Shown: positions 19,600-28,684, numbered from the stretch's first letter. The stretch is DNA of 64,000 nt from Rhizobium mesoamericanum STM3625 (GCF_000312665.1 NZ_HF536772.1:3271166-3335165); one strand, 5' to 3'. Translations and numbers: made by a program. The notes: generated by a model from the letters alone, not told the origin.

Positions 19600-19860
19600 C
19601 TACGCGAACATATTGGGGCCGATCTCCCCGCCAACTTCGATGATTACATCCGCGGGGACATTGTTCCTCCTTGCCGCAGCGCGAATGGCTTCAGGATTTG
19701 GCGCTTCGTAAAGGCAGTAGGTCTTTTTCCTGTCGGCGCTGAGGAATGAAAAGATCCACTTTACTCCCTCCTCGTCGTTGATCAGATTGATTTCTTCAAC
19801 TCCCTCCTTCGATAAGTTGAGTTGTTCGGCAAAGTTTCTCTCAATGATATAGCGTGGCAT
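19600..19860 (-). CDS. DUF4242 small protein (SCO4226 nickel-binding-like)
   Basis: An 86-residue protein with GAGGG ahead of ATG 19860. It matches DUF4242: MPRYIIERNF start, a central strand region with WIFSFLSADRKKTYCLYEAPNPEAIRAAAR, and a final helix (NVPADVIIEV). This small ferredoxin-like fold includes a nickel-binding Streptomyces protein; the role here is unknown. It sits 39 bases from the 3' end of the large cyclase gene on the same strand. The monooxygenase remnant runs into its 3' side, suggesting a deletion joined them. Confidence 0.78.
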   Translation of the reverse strand: MPRYIIERNFAEQLNLSKEGVEEINLINDEEGVKWIFSFLSADRKKTYCLYEAPNPEAIRAAARRNNVPADVIIEVGGEIGPNMFA

Positions 19861-19899
19861 GACGAGACCCTCTTCCCACGTAAGCAGCGAACTGTTGGC

Positions 19900-22800
19900 C
19901 TAGTGAATGGTCTGCTTCAGGCGTTGTTGCAGCCTGACCATTCCCAGTTCGTCGGCAGTTGACCGGGCATGCTCGGATAGCGACATTGCTCTCTTTATCG
20001 TGGATCGGCTACCTGTTTTCATTAGCAAGTCTGAATATTCCGCCTGCGTGTGCGCGAGCCACAGTCGCGAGCCGATTGCCGCGTTCATCTCTAAAGCATG
20101 CTCATAGTGTTTGGACGCACGGTCGAACTCACCCAGCGCGGCAGATAACATGCCGAGATACCGGCTTGCGGCACCGAAGCAGACAGTCGCCATTCCTATC
20201 GTGACGGTCATCTCCTTGTAGTCGAGCATTAGGTTGTAGAGAGCCTGGGCCGCTTTCGTGTCGCCGAGACCGGCGGCGACCTCCGCCAGGAACGACAGCG
20301 ACGCGCTTCGCTTTCCATCAAGCGGAACGGTGAATCGGGTGCGGGCAAGCTCAGTCAATCTCCGCTGGGCCGCTTCCCGATAGCCCAGGTCAAAGGCAAT
20401 TAACGCGAAACCCGGTAGCCAGGTCGTTTCTTGCGGATTTTCCTCGATCAGCAACTTAATGATAGGCGCGACCTCCGAGAGACGGCTCTGCTCCCGGCGG
20501 ATCGCAAACATTTGCATGCCGTAGACACCTTCGGGCGCCACGCCAAGAGTGTGCTTGCCGAGCTTCAGCGCTTCTTCGGCGAGCTCCTCAGCGGCGGTGA
20601 ACCTTCCATCGAGGATAGCCATCATCGCTCTTGCGATCCGGGCGTAGAACTGGACGTTGAGATGCTGCCGCTTGGTGCCAAGGTCCTCCAGGGCGTCGAC
20701 CGCCCGATCAGCTCGTTCGCGATCGCCCAGTTCAGTTGAGACGTAGGTTTCAATGGAAAGCGCCCTGGTTAGCACGTCGTCATCGTCTATCTCACCCGCG
20801 AGGCGCAGTATTTCATCTACGCGGGCGATCCGTTCGCGTTTTTCCGTGGCGGATTTGACCGGCGAGGCCGTCAGGAGGGGGAGAACTGAGAGCTCCACAA
20901 GCGAGGTCTTGTCGCCAACCTGCCGGGCGAGTTCTATTCCTACGCTATGGCATGTTGCTGCCTTCTCGCTGTCACTCAGGTAGGCGTATGCCCGCGCAAG
21001 GTGGCTGAAAAGCTGGGATCGAGACCTCTTGTCCGCTGGTTCGACCATCGCCAGGGCCTCCTCGAGAAGAGGTAAGGTTTCGGCAAGCGAATTCGAAGAG
21101 AGAAATTGGGAGCTGTCAAGCCCGATCACTGCGCGAACGAAGCCCTGCGTGTCTGCCGCTTTGCGTGCCAATGGGGCGGCCAGCCTGTATTTCGCCAGCG
21201 AATCCGTCATACGGCCCGCAGCGTACAGGGCGTCGCCTAGTTTCAGGACTGCTTCGAGAACGTCCATTTGCTGGCCGGGCTCCTTGGGCAAGTGTTCCGC
21301 GATCGACAGTGCGTTCTGGAAATGGTCGACCGCCTCGTAATTGGCGGATCGTGCAAGCGCTCGTTCTCCGGCTTTCATCCAGTATGGGAGCGCGAGTTCG
21401 ACCCGCTGCGCTTTCTCGTAGTGTTGGGCGATCAGTTCAGGCTGTGTGGCAGCGACATCGGCATACTGGTCGACGAGAACCTTGGCGATCTCCTCGTGGA
21501 AGTGTCGCCGCCGTCGGTTAAGGAGGGATTTATAGGCGGCATCCTGAATGAGCGCATGACGGAAAACAAGGGTATCGTTCAAGACACCGCCTCCGACGAC
21601 GATCTGGCTGGAAACAAGCTGGTGCAGTGCCTTCCCAAGGATCCGATCATCGAGGCCTGCAATCTTCGAAAGGAGGCCACGGTCGAATTCCCTGCCAATT
21701 ACAGCGGCAATCTGGGCGATCTCCTTGGCGGTTGCTGCTAGATGATCGAGACGAGCCATCAAAGAACCCTGCAGGCTGTCCGGGATCTCTACGTTGGGCG
21801 ACGTTGACGTTCCGGTCTCGATGATTGAGCGGGTCAACTCCTCGATGAACAGCGGCACGCCGTCCGCTCGCTCTGCGATCATTTCCGCAACTTGTTCGGG
21901 AATGTCGCAGTCCATCGATCCGATGAGCTCGTGCATCTGTTGCCTGGTCAGGCGTCCAAGGGAGAGTGTTGTCGATTGCGCCAATCCGCTGGCCCAGTCC
22001 GCGCTCCATTCCGGTCTATGGGTCACGACGACAAGGGCGGCCGTGCCGTGAAGTCGGCCGACGAGTTCTTGTAGCACTTCGATGGTTGAGGGATCCATCC
22101 AGTGTGCATCTTCTGCGACCATGAGCACCGGTGCGATTCTGGTCGCAAGCAGCAGGCGGTTCGCAAGAGTGCGGACGAGAAGTTCCTTGCGCTGATGGGG
22201 GGAGAGATTTAGCGGCTTGAACTCGTCACCGACATCCAACGATAGTAGCTCCGCATAGATCGCGCCAACGTCCGAGGGCCTTTCGCCGTAGCGGCTGACC
22301 AGGGTGCGAAACTTCTCGAGCCGCGTGTTTCGGTCGTCTGTCGGGGTAAACATCGCGAGCCGGCTTAGTCGCTCGACGATTGGGTAGAATGCCGACGTGG
22401 CGTGATAGGGTGAGCACTGCAATCGTATCAGTTCATGCTCTGTTTCGTGCAAGTGCTCTTCCAAGGCTTCGACAAGGCGGGATTTTCCGATGCCCGCTTC
22501 CCCCGACAAAAACACCATTTGTCCTTGGCCGGCCTTTGCCAGCTCCCACCGTTCGAGCAGCAGGCCGATCTCGCTGGCGCGTCCGATAAATTTCGAAAGC
22601 TTTCTGGAATGCGCGGCTTCGAAACGGCTGTCCACCTCTCGCTCGCCGCGGACTTCGAACAGCGCAATGGGCGAGGTGAATCCTCTGAGCTTCCGCTCGC
22701 CGAGGCTGGCGATTTCGAACGACCTCCCGGCGAGGCGGCGGGTGCTGTTCGAGACCACGATCTGGCCCGGGGCGGCCGCCCCCTGCAGGCGTGCTGCCAG

Positions 22801-23415
22801 ATTGGGTGTGTCTCCCGCGATCGATCCACGCTCCTTCGCGCTGCCGTCAGTGTCGCCAACGACCACGTGCCCCGATGCAATGCCGATCCGAGCCTGCAGT
22901 CCCCGCTGGTTGGGCGATTGCAGCGCATCGACTGCGACCATCGCCTCGAGACCGGCCCGGATCGCGCGCTCGGCGTGGTCCTCGTACGCCATCGGCCACC
23001 CAAAATAGGCAAGCACGCCATCTCCGAGATACTTGGCGACATAACCTCCGAACCGCGTGACTGCGCCCGCGACGCTATCCTGATAACGGCGGATCAACTC
23101 GTGCATGTCTTCAGGGTCGAGCTGCTCCGACAATGCAGTCGACCCTACGAGGTCGCAGAAGAGCACGCTGAGTATCCTTCGGTCAGCCGCAGCGTCCGTC
23201 GCGTTGGGAGCAGGTTGCTGTTCGTCCGAAGGTTGGTGCGCAAGTCCGTTTATCGCGGCCAGAATAATCTTCCGGTGGCCAAGCGAGACGCCGAGTTCAC
23301 GGAGGTCGGATTCCGCGACATGAGGGAGCGCTCGCAGATCAACGTCATTTTCGATGAAGGCCGCGGCGTACTTGCCGAGACCGAGTTGGGCCAGCCAATC
23401 CTCAATCGTCTGCAT
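19900..23415 (-). CDS. SAM domain-class III cyclase-AAA ATPase-TPR signalling protein
   Basis: A 1171-residue protein. Residues 1-58 are a SAM domain (WLAQLGLGKYAAAFIENDVD region). Residues about 80-250 are a nucleotide cyclase: metal Asp in LFCDLVGST, Lys and Asp in AKYLGDGVLAYFG, and GDTPNLAAR carrying the transition-state Asn and Arg. From about 275 an AAA/STAND ATPase follows with Walker A GEAGIGKSRL. After about residue 620 there are TPR-like helical repeats to the end. All cyclase residues look intact, so it should make cAMP under control of the STAND/TPR part. It is divergent from the FAD oxidoreductase. Such proteins are numerous in rhizobia; signals are mostly unknown. Confidence 0.88.
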   Translation of the reverse strand: MQTIEDWLAQLGLGKYAAAFIENDVDLRALPHVAESDLRELGVSLGHRKIILAAINGLAHQPSDEQQPAPNATDAAADRRILSVLFCDLVGSTALSEQLDPEDMHELIRRYQDSVAGAVTRFGGYVAKYLGDGVLAYFGWPMAYEDHAERAIRAGLEAMVAVDALQSPNQRGLQARIGIASGHVVVGDTDGSAKERGSIAGDTPNLAARLQGAAAPGQIVVSNSTRRLAGRSFEIASLGERKLRGFTSPIALFEVRGEREVDSRFEAAHSRKLSKFIGRASEIGLLLERWELAKAGQGQMVFLSGEAGIGKSRLVEALEEHLHETEHELIRLQCSPYHATSAFYPIVERLSRLAMFTPTDDRNTRLEKFRTLVSRYGERPSDVGAIYAELLSLDVGDEFKPLNLSPHQRKELLVRTLANRLLLATRIAPVLMVAEDAHWMDPSTIEVLQELVGRLHGTAALVVVTHRPEWSADWASGLAQSTTLSLGRLTRQQMHELIGSMDCDIPEQVAEMIAERADGVPLFIEELTRSIIETGTSTSPNVEIPDSLQGSLMARLDHLAATAKEIAQIAAVIGREFDRGLLSKIAGLDDRILGKALHQLVSSQIVVGGGVLNDTLVFRHALIQDAAYKSLLNRRRRHFHEEIAKVLVDQYADVAATQPELIAQHYEKAQRVELALPYWMKAGERALARSANYEAVDHFQNALSIAEHLPKEPGQQMDVLEAVLKLGDALYAAGRMTDSLAKYRLAAPLARKAADTQGFVRAVIGLDSSQFLSSNSLAETLPLLEEALAMVEPADKRSRSQLFSHLARAYAYLSDSEKAATCHSVGIELARQVGDKTSLVELSVLPLLTASPVKSATEKRERIARVDEILRLAGEIDDDDVLTRALSIETYVSTELGDRERADRAVDALEDLGTKRQHLNVQFYARIARAMMAILDGRFTAAEELAEEALKLGKHTLGVAPEGVYGMQMFAIRREQSRLSEVAPIIKLLIEENPQETTWLPGFALIAFDLGYREAAQRRLTELARTRFTVPLDGKRSASLSFLAEVAAGLGDTKAAQALYNLMLDYKEMTVTIGMATVCFGAASRYLGMLSAALGEFDRASKHYEHALEMNAAIGSRLWLAHTQAEYSDLLMKTGSRSTIKRAMSLSEHARSTADELGMVRLQQRLKQTIH

Positions 23416-23747
23416 CGACTTTCAATCCGCTCAACCATTGCTGAAAAATACCACGAACGACGGTCGTCTGCACGCCGTTGCGCGGACCGAGAGTTTACGA
23501 AGATCCCCGCTGATCGTCAGGTTGCTGACCAATGGATTTGCGAAACCTATTTCGGTTGCTGATCAGTCGCAGTCTTTGGGCCTTAGCCTTGAATTATGGA
23601 CTATTTGCATCTTTCGGCGCATTCTCTGAAACCGAAATCGACCGCTGTGGGAAGCGAATTAAGTCGTCAGTGCATCGTTCCATGAACGCATCTAGTCAGC
23701 GTTCGATTCGACGTCAGGAGCTTCAGGCTCGGCTTCAGGAGGGTGTA

Positions 23748-25130
23748 ATGAACAGCGAAAACATCGGGAAGCTCACACAGAATCTCCGCGGTACTCTTAT
23801 CGGACGCGACCATGCCGACTACGAGGACGCCCGCAGGCTTTACAATGCCATGATCGACAAGCGGCCGCTTTTGATCGCAAAGTGTTCGGATGCTGCAGAC
23901 GTGATTGCCGCCGTGAACTTCGGCCGCGACAACGAGCTTCCAATCGCCGTCCGCGGGGGTGGCCACAACGGAGCTGGGTTTGCCAGCGTCGACGACGGCA
24001 TCGTCATCGATCTGTCGCTGCTGCGGGGTGTGCGCGTCGACCCGGTAAAGCGGACAGTTCGTGTAGGTGCCGGGTGTACGACTGGCGAGGTCGACCATGC
24101 CACCCACGCCTTTGGGCTTGCAATCCCCTTTGGTGTCGTCTCGACCACAGGCGTGGCGGGCCTGACGCTGAACGGTGGCCACGGATACCTCACTCGCCAA
24201 TATGGGCTTGCAATCGACAATCTGATCGAGGCCGACGTCGTGCTGGCGGATGGCACGTTCGTCACCGCCAGCAAGGCCGAGCGCCCGGATCTGTTCTGGG
24301 GGCTGCGCGGCGGCGGTGGCAACTTTGGCGTGGTCACCAGTTTTCTGTTCGAGGCGCACCCTGCGGACACGGTTTATGCCGGTCCGATCTTCTGGGAGTT
24401 GAAGGATGCCGGGACGGTGATGCGCTGGTACCGCGAGTTTTTGGCAACCGCGCCGGACGAGTTTTACGTCTTTCTTGGACTGCAGACGGTTCCCTCCGCC
24501 GATCCGTTCCCAGTCGAGCATCGTGGCAAGAAGATCTGCGTGCTTCTCGTTTCCTACAATGGAGCGGTCGCCAACGGGGAGAAGGCAGTCAATGCTATTC
24601 GCAAGGCGCTTCCGGTTCCGATTGTCGATTTTGCAGGTCCGATACCTTACCCGGCACTTCAAGGCATGTTCGACGGGCTCTATCCGAAAGGCCTTCAATG
24701 GTACTGGAAGGGCGATTTCGTGAAGACGCTTCCCGATGCGGCGATCGAAGCGCACATCGAACAGGTCGCCAAGGCACCCAGCGAACCCTCGTGCATGCAC
24801 CTCTACCCGATCGATGCCGCTGTCCATCGCAAGGCAAGCGATGAAACGGCATGGAGTTGCCGGGATGCTACGTGGTCGATGGTTATTGCCGGTGTTGACG
24901 CCGATCCGCGGCAGGCGGGGACGTTGAAGAAATGGGCGACCGACTATTGGCAGGCGGTCCATCCGTTTGATCTTAGCGGCGCTTACCCGAACTTCATGAT
25001 GGACGACGAAGGCGATGTGCGCCTAAAGGCCACGTACGGCGACAACTACGAGGGTCTCGTTCGACTGAAAAAGAAATACGACGGAAGCAACCTGTTCCGG
25101 ATGAACCATAACATTCGCCCTGCCGCCTGA
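23748..25130 (+). CDS. FAD-binding oxidoreductase, berberine-bridge (BBE) type
   Basis: A 460-residue protein. I chose ATG 23748 because AGGAGGG lies just upstream; the longer frame is non-coding in style. It is a vanillyl-alcohol-oxidase-fold flavoenzyme: PLLIAKCSDAADVIAAV start of the FAD domain, RGGGHNGAG with the His that usually carries covalent FAD, GGHGYLTRQYGL, and LFWGLRGGGGNFGVVT. The C-terminal BBE segment ends YEGLVRLKKKYDGSNLFRMNHNI. It should oxidise a sugar, alcohol or alkaloid-like substrate with oxygen. It lacks an export signal. It is divergent from the large cyclase gene, about 330 bases away. Confidence 0.88.
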   Translation: MNSENIGKLTQNLRGTLIGRDHADYEDARRLYNAMIDKRPLLIAKCSDAADVIAAVNFGRDNELPIAVRGGGHNGAGFASVDDGIVIDLSLLRGVRVDPVKRTVRVGAGCTTGEVDHATHAFGLAIPFGVVSTTGVAGLTLNGGHGYLTRQYGLAIDNLIEADVVLADGTFVTASKAERPDLFWGLRGGGGNFGVVTSFLFEAHPADTVYAGPIFWELKDAGTVMRWYREFLATAPDEFYVFLGLQTVPSADPFPVEHRGKKICVLLVSYNGAVANGEKAVNAIRKALPVPIVDFAGPIPYPALQGMFDGLYPKGLQWYWKGDFVKTLPDAAIEAHIEQVAKAPSEPSCMHLYPIDAAVHRKASDETAWSCRDATWSMVIAGVDADPRQAGTLKKWATDYWQAVHPFDLSGAYPNFMMDDEGDVRLKATYGDNYEGLVRLKKKYDGSNLFRMNHNIRPAA

Positions 25131-25144
25131 CGCCGAGAGGGGCG

Positions 25145-25363
25145 CTACTGAAGATCCACGATCCTGGCGGCCACTACGATTGTGGCTGCCAATGTACGCT
25201 TCTTGGCACTGAGAGGGCAGTCGAACTTCTTCCCGGCAATCGATTGCGGGTTCTTAGTCGCAGCAAACATCAATCTACTACGACGCTTGTTCGCTAGCGA
25301 ACGGAACCGAAGCGCAGCGTCGTCGTTAGCGTTTATTTGCCGAATGCCCCCTCGAAGCTTCAA
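25145..25363 (-). CDS. Possible small basic protein
   Basis: A 72-residue frame starting at TTG 25363 with AAAGGAG a few bases upstream. The product is basic (many Arg/Lys) and ends with a mildly hydrophobic stretch (LAATIVVAARIV). It matches no family I know. The good ribosome-binding motif is the main support; it may also be chance in this otherwise gene-free 390-base gap. Confidence 0.3.
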   Translation of the reverse strand: MKLRGGIRQINANDDAALRFRSLANKRRSRLMFAATKNPQSIAGKKFDCPLSAKKRTLAATIVVAARIVDLQ

Positions 25364-25518
25364 TGCTCTCCTTTAATCCTGCGCCGACGACTGCGGGTTT
25401 TTCATTCGCCGTACGGTTTCGTACTAAGCCTTTCTGCTAGCTGAGGGAGAAACGGTCGGAGGCGTATATTTTTAATCCGTCCATCGATAGTTCCATCCCT
25501 GTGAATGGGAGCATCACG

Positions 25519-26364
25519 ATGCCTAATCGCGAAGATCCAAATCTGCCACGCAACACCGCGCGCCGACGTTTTCTGGGAGTGGCGGCCGCTGCCGCTGCTC
25601 GGGTCGCAAGCATGGCGGCTCTTGTAATGGCAACGTCGTCTTTGCCGGTGAGAGCAGCGGGCCTGCATTTGGGATGGGGTAACGGCAACGGCAACGCCGG
25701 TGGGAATGGCAAGCCCGGTGCACAATGCTTTCTGCGTGGGACGTCAATCCTCACGGATTGCGGCGAAAAGCGTGTCGAGGATCTTCAGACTGGAGATGGC
25801 GTTGTCCTTCTGGAAGGAGAAACCAGCCCCATCAAGTGGGTCGGTCGGCAGGCATTTACCAAGCAAGGCGGGTGCTGGCAGGAAGGCGTCGTACCAATTC
25901 GAGTGGCACGTCATGCGCTCGGCAACGGCACGCCACATTCCGATCTCTACCTGTCACCCGGTCACGCTCTGTTCCTCAATGGCGTACTCATCCGCGTGAA
26001 GGATCTCGTAAACGGGACAACAATTGCGCCGATCGCACCGCGCGACGATATGACGATTGAGTATTACGCCGTCCTGCTCGCGACGCATCAAGTAATCATT
26101 GCCGAAGGTGCGGCGGCAGAGACCTTCCACCCCTCGGACAGCAATTGCGAAAATTTCGCAAATTTCGTGGACTACGAGCGCCTGTATGCCGGTGAGCTAC
26201 GCGAGCCGATGACATCCTATGCAACGGTTCTCGGCGAGGAAGGCGGCTGGCAGCATCTGAAAGCCCTTCTTCTTCTTGGAGCCTCGCCTTTGATGCCAAT
26301 GAGCGATCCGTTCGAGGATGCCTACGGGAAGATCAATGCGCAAGCCAAAGAGCTGTCTGCCTAG
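25519..26364 (+). CDS. Tat-exported Hint-domain (hedgehog/intein-like) protein
   Basis: A 281-residue protein from ATG 25519; an in-frame GTG at 25501 is an alternative. A twin-arginine signal (RRRFLG, then an Ala-rich hydrophobic run) ends near PVRAAG. A Gly/Asn-rich linker (about residues 51-67) leads into a Hint_2-type domain that begins with Cys in CFLRGTSILT, followed by VEDLQTGDGVVL, the block with LSPGHALFLNG, and a C-terminal region with HQVIIAEGAAAETF. In this family the first Cys can drive N-S shift and self-cleavage. No large partner domain precedes the Hint domain, which is unusual. No operon partner is evident. Confidence 0.78.
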   Translation: MPNREDPNLPRNTARRRFLGVAAAAAARVASMAALVMATSSLPVRAAGLHLGWGNGNGNAGGNGKPGAQCFLRGTSILTDCGEKRVEDLQTGDGVVLLEGETSPIKWVGRQAFTKQGGCWQEGVVPIRVARHALGNGTPHSDLYLSPGHALFLNGVLIRVKDLVNGTTIAPIAPRDDMTIEYYAVLLATHQVIIAEGAAAETFHPSDSNCENFANFVDYERLYAGELREPMTSYATVLGEEGGWQHLKALLLLGASPLMPMSDPFEDAYGKINAQAKELSA

Positions 26365-26770
26365 ACGAGATCGTTACGTTGGGGAGTCAGCGGACCCGTT
26401 TGCGGTGGGGCTTTGCGGTATCTTCTTCCCCTCGAAGTTGCTGTCAAGCGGGACTTCGGGCGCGGCTCTGACCGCGGGCCTTAATGTCTTCCCATTGCAG
26501 GTAGTGTACATGGCACCACCAGCGGGTTTCGATTGTCTTGGATGAGGCAAAACCGAGACCGCCCCCATTTCCCGCACGCGGTTACAGAGCAGTAGTGGTT
26601 CATATGGATGGCATCGGTTTCTTTGCCGTGTCCTCGGCAATGGCTTGGAAATGCGGCGCGGCGCGACCCGGTCAAGGCATCATCCAAAAGGAGTTGGAGC
26701 AAACGGCGGCGCTTTTGGGTTTGTCGCTGGCTTTGCAAAATCCCCGGCAAAGCTGTTTCAATGCAAAATT

Positions 26771-26798
26771 CCCCGCAGCCGCGTCTGCGGGGTTTTTT
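26771..26798 (+). terminator. Intrinsic terminator, perfect 8-base stem
   Basis: CCCCGCAG (26771-26778) and CTGCGGGG (26785-26792) enclose a 6-base loop and are followed by TTTTTT. This is a textbook Rho-independent terminator on the + strand. The nearest + gene (Hint protein) ends 400 bases earlier, so it may end an untranslated RNA. Confidence 0.8.
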
Positions 26799-26899
26799 GT
26801 ATGCTATCGAACGGGAACCGCAGAATTGGTAAAGCGTTTTTTATGCTCGGAATACTGAACGTTCTCGTTCGTGTTCTGACCTTTCCAGTACACCAAACT

Positions 26900-26932
26900 A
26901 AGCCCTGCTCTTGTTCAGCGGGGCTTCTTTTT
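26900..26932 (+). terminator. Second intrinsic terminator
   Basis: AAGCCCTGC (26900-26908) pairs with GCGGGGCTT (26918-26926), with one wobble, followed by CTTTTT. It lies about 100 bases after the first terminator with no gene between, a spacing that fits a small RNA. Confidence 0.7.
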
Positions 26933-26967
26933 GGTTGCCGCCGCGTTAGTGGCTTTGCGGTTTCCAT

Positions 26968-27060
26968 CTATTTCGTCACGAAATAGGCGGCCTTGTAACG
27001 TTCGCTCGCTGAAACCCGGCCGCGATCAGCCGCGCCGCGCTTTGATTTGTCGTCTGCCAT
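26968..27060 (-). pseudogene. DUF3606 gene fragment (N-terminal 30 codons)
   Basis: ATG 27060 has AAGGA upstream. The frame begins MADDKSKRGAADRGRVSASE, the characteristic start of rhizobial DUF3606 proteins (normally about 60 residues), then ends after YFVTK at a stop. The C-terminal half is missing, so the gene is truncated. The cut lies beside the small-RNA-like terminator region. Confidence 0.6.
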
Positions 27061-27155
27061 TGCATTTTTCCTTCGGGCCAGGAACCTAAGCTCTAAACCG
27101 GGGAACGAAGCACGAAGATGGACGTTGCTCCACCTGTTCAAAGGCAGGAGGCGCG

Positions 27156-28028
27156 ATGTTTGCAGGTTTCGAGCTCGACATGATTCAATTGCCGGAGGCG
27201 ACGCTTCGCGTGCGCCACGGCGGTTCCGGTCCGCCCATTCTGCTGTTGCACGGACATCCGAGAACGCATACGACCTGGCACAGGGTCGCGCCACTGCTTG
27301 TCCGGCGCTTTACTGTGGTTTGTCCGGATTTGCGCGGTTTCGGTCAATCTAGCAAGCCGATCGACGCTGACAATGACGAGGCATCGTCGAAACGGGCAAA
27401 GGCCCGCGATTGCGTGGCTCTCATGAAGCATTTCGGCTTCGACCGCTTCCATCTGGCAGGCCATGACCGCGGAAGCAACACGGCTTTCCGCACCGCGATG
27501 GACCATCCGTCCAGCGTGTCGAAACTTGCAGTGCTCGACAGCGTGCCGATCCTGGAAGCGCTCGAACGATGTGACGCGAATTTTGCATCCAGGTGGTGGC
27601 ACTGGTTCTTCTTTGCCCAACCTCGCAAGCCCGAGCAGGCGATCCTCGCCGATCCCGATGCCTGGTACGGCGGCTCGGCAGAGGCAATGGGCTCTGAGAA
27701 TTACAGAGATTTTCGGGCGGCCATCCATGATCCCGAAACGATCAAAGGAATGCTTGGCGACTATCGCGCCGGTATCCGCGTCGATCCTCTGCATGACCGG
27801 GAGGATCGCGCAGCCGGCCGCAAGCTCCAATGTCCGGTTCATGTCCTGTGGTCTCGAAGGGACGATATGGAAGAGCTCTACGGCGATGTGGTTTCTGTGT
27901 GGCAGCCATGGGCGGCACGGCCGGTAACAGGGGCCGGCATCGACTGCGGACACCATATGGCGGAGGAGGCCCCAGAAGCGCTTGCCGAGGAGCTGGAACG
28001 CTTCTTCACATCCAAGGCTGTGATATGA
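27156..28028 (+). CDS. Alpha/beta hydrolase, haloacetate dehalogenase-like
   Basis: A 290-residue cytosolic alpha/beta hydrolase. It has the oxyanion motif LLLHGHPRTHTTW, the nucleophile elbow AGHDRGSNTAF (Asp nucleophile), a cap domain with WHWFFFAQP, and a catalytic His in DCGHHMAEEAPE. GHDRG with this cap is typical of fluoroacetate/haloacetate dehalogenases and epoxide hydrolases, where Asp forms an ester intermediate. Dehalogenation is a reasonable but untested call; epoxide hydrolase is the main alternative. It has no operon partner. Confidence 0.82.
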   Translation: MFAGFELDMIQLPEATLRVRHGGSGPPILLLHGHPRTHTTWHRVAPLLVRRFTVVCPDLRGFGQSSKPIDADNDEASSKRAKARDCVALMKHFGFDRFHLAGHDRGSNTAFRTAMDHPSSVSKLAVLDSVPILEALERCDANFASRWWHWFFFAQPRKPEQAILADPDAWYGGSAEAMGSENYRDFRAAIHDPETIKGMLGDYRAGIRVDPLHDREDRAAGRKLQCPVHVLWSRRDDMEELYGDVVSVWQPWAARPVTGAGIDCGHHMAEEAPEALAEELERFFTSKAVI

Positions 28029-28168
28029 TCATTCGTAGGGTCGGGAGGCGTGGCTTGCACACATTATGTACATGAAACACAACCGACGAGAATCGACCGG
28101 CAGGGCCGCAGGCAAGCTTCGCAAGCTGGAGGCCAAGTATGAAGCTTTCCGCCGACTAGCGCGCCCCG

Positions 28169-28489
28169 TCATGCCTTGGCGAGTGTTCGATCTTTCAGTG
28201 CGTTATCTCCGAGTATAACTGTTTGGGCCATATCATCAGGGAGAACGTGCATTCCCGCTTCATGCGCCGCATCGACGAAAGCCGCGCGTGCCGTACTGGC
28301 ATCGATATACCAGTCGATAGCCTCCATCGATCGCCACAGTGCGTTATGGTACTTCCTTCCGCCTCCCGGCCATTTCCCGCCCATCAGCATCTTCACCAAA
28401 TCCTGCACTGTCTCGGCGTGCTGATATTGGCCGACTCCGTTTAGTTCCACTTCGAGTGGCTTGATTAGGACGGGAAGGTCTTCATTCAT
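28169..28489 (-). CDS. DUF982 family protein
   Basis: A 106-residue protein from ATG 28489 with AAGGG upstream; a longer frame is less likely. It shows the DUF982 pattern: strand-rich start, VQDLVKMLMGGKWPGGGRKYHNALWRSMEAI, then AARAAFVDAAHEAGMHVLPD. DUF982 is a short family found mostly in Rhizobiales, often in several copies; function unknown. Confidence 0.8.
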   Translation of the reverse strand: MNEDLPVLIKPLEVELNGVGQYQHAETVQDLVKMLMGGKWPGGGRKYHNALWRSMEAIDWYIDASTARAAFVDAAHEAGMHVLPDDMAQTVILGDNALKDRTLAKA

Positions 28490-28646
28490 GGCTGCACCCT
28501 TGACAAAGCAGGAATCAGAAAATGGCGACCAATTCGCGTTCGTCCAGATGCGCCGAAAGAATATATTAGCAGCACTAAAAATAAGGATTAGAGTCATCGC
28601 AGGCTTTGGGCAGCGTCAACCCCAAAGCAGCCGTGTTGTCAGCCTT

Positions 28647-28684
28647 GGCCCCGCGCACTCCGTCCTGCGTTGGGGCCTCCTTTT
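28647..28684 (+). terminator. Possible intrinsic terminator or hairpin
   Basis: GGCCCC (28647-28652) pairs with GGGGCC (28672-28677), with an inner CGCA/TGCG pairing, followed by TCCTTTT. A second GC hairpin, CCCCGGC...GCCGGGG (28708-28727), follows without a T-run. No + strand gene ends here, so an unseen RNA or a remnant is possible. Confidence 0.35.

Larger units (their letters stand above)
26365..26967. other. Gene-poor stretch with two terminators (candidate small RNAs)
   Basis: About 600 bases between the Hint gene and a DUF3606 remnant. No reading frame on either strand has a recognised product. The two consecutive + strand terminators suggest one or two small RNAs ending at about 26798 and 26932. 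I could not identify convincing promoter hexamers, so RNA ends and identity are open. Confidence 0.4.

Noticed and set aside
23667..24962. 431-codon minus-strand frame across the BBE oxidoreductase
   Set aside because: It is antisense to a gene with intact FAD motifs; no start site or homology supports it.
26374..26640. 88-codon minus-strand frame after the Hint gene
   Set aside because: It has no ribosome-binding site and a composition without a recognisable domain; it was left as intergenic.
28066..28218. 50-codon + strand frame starting MYMKHNRRES
   Set aside because: It has only a weak ribosome-binding site, overlaps the DUF982 stop region and matches nothing known.
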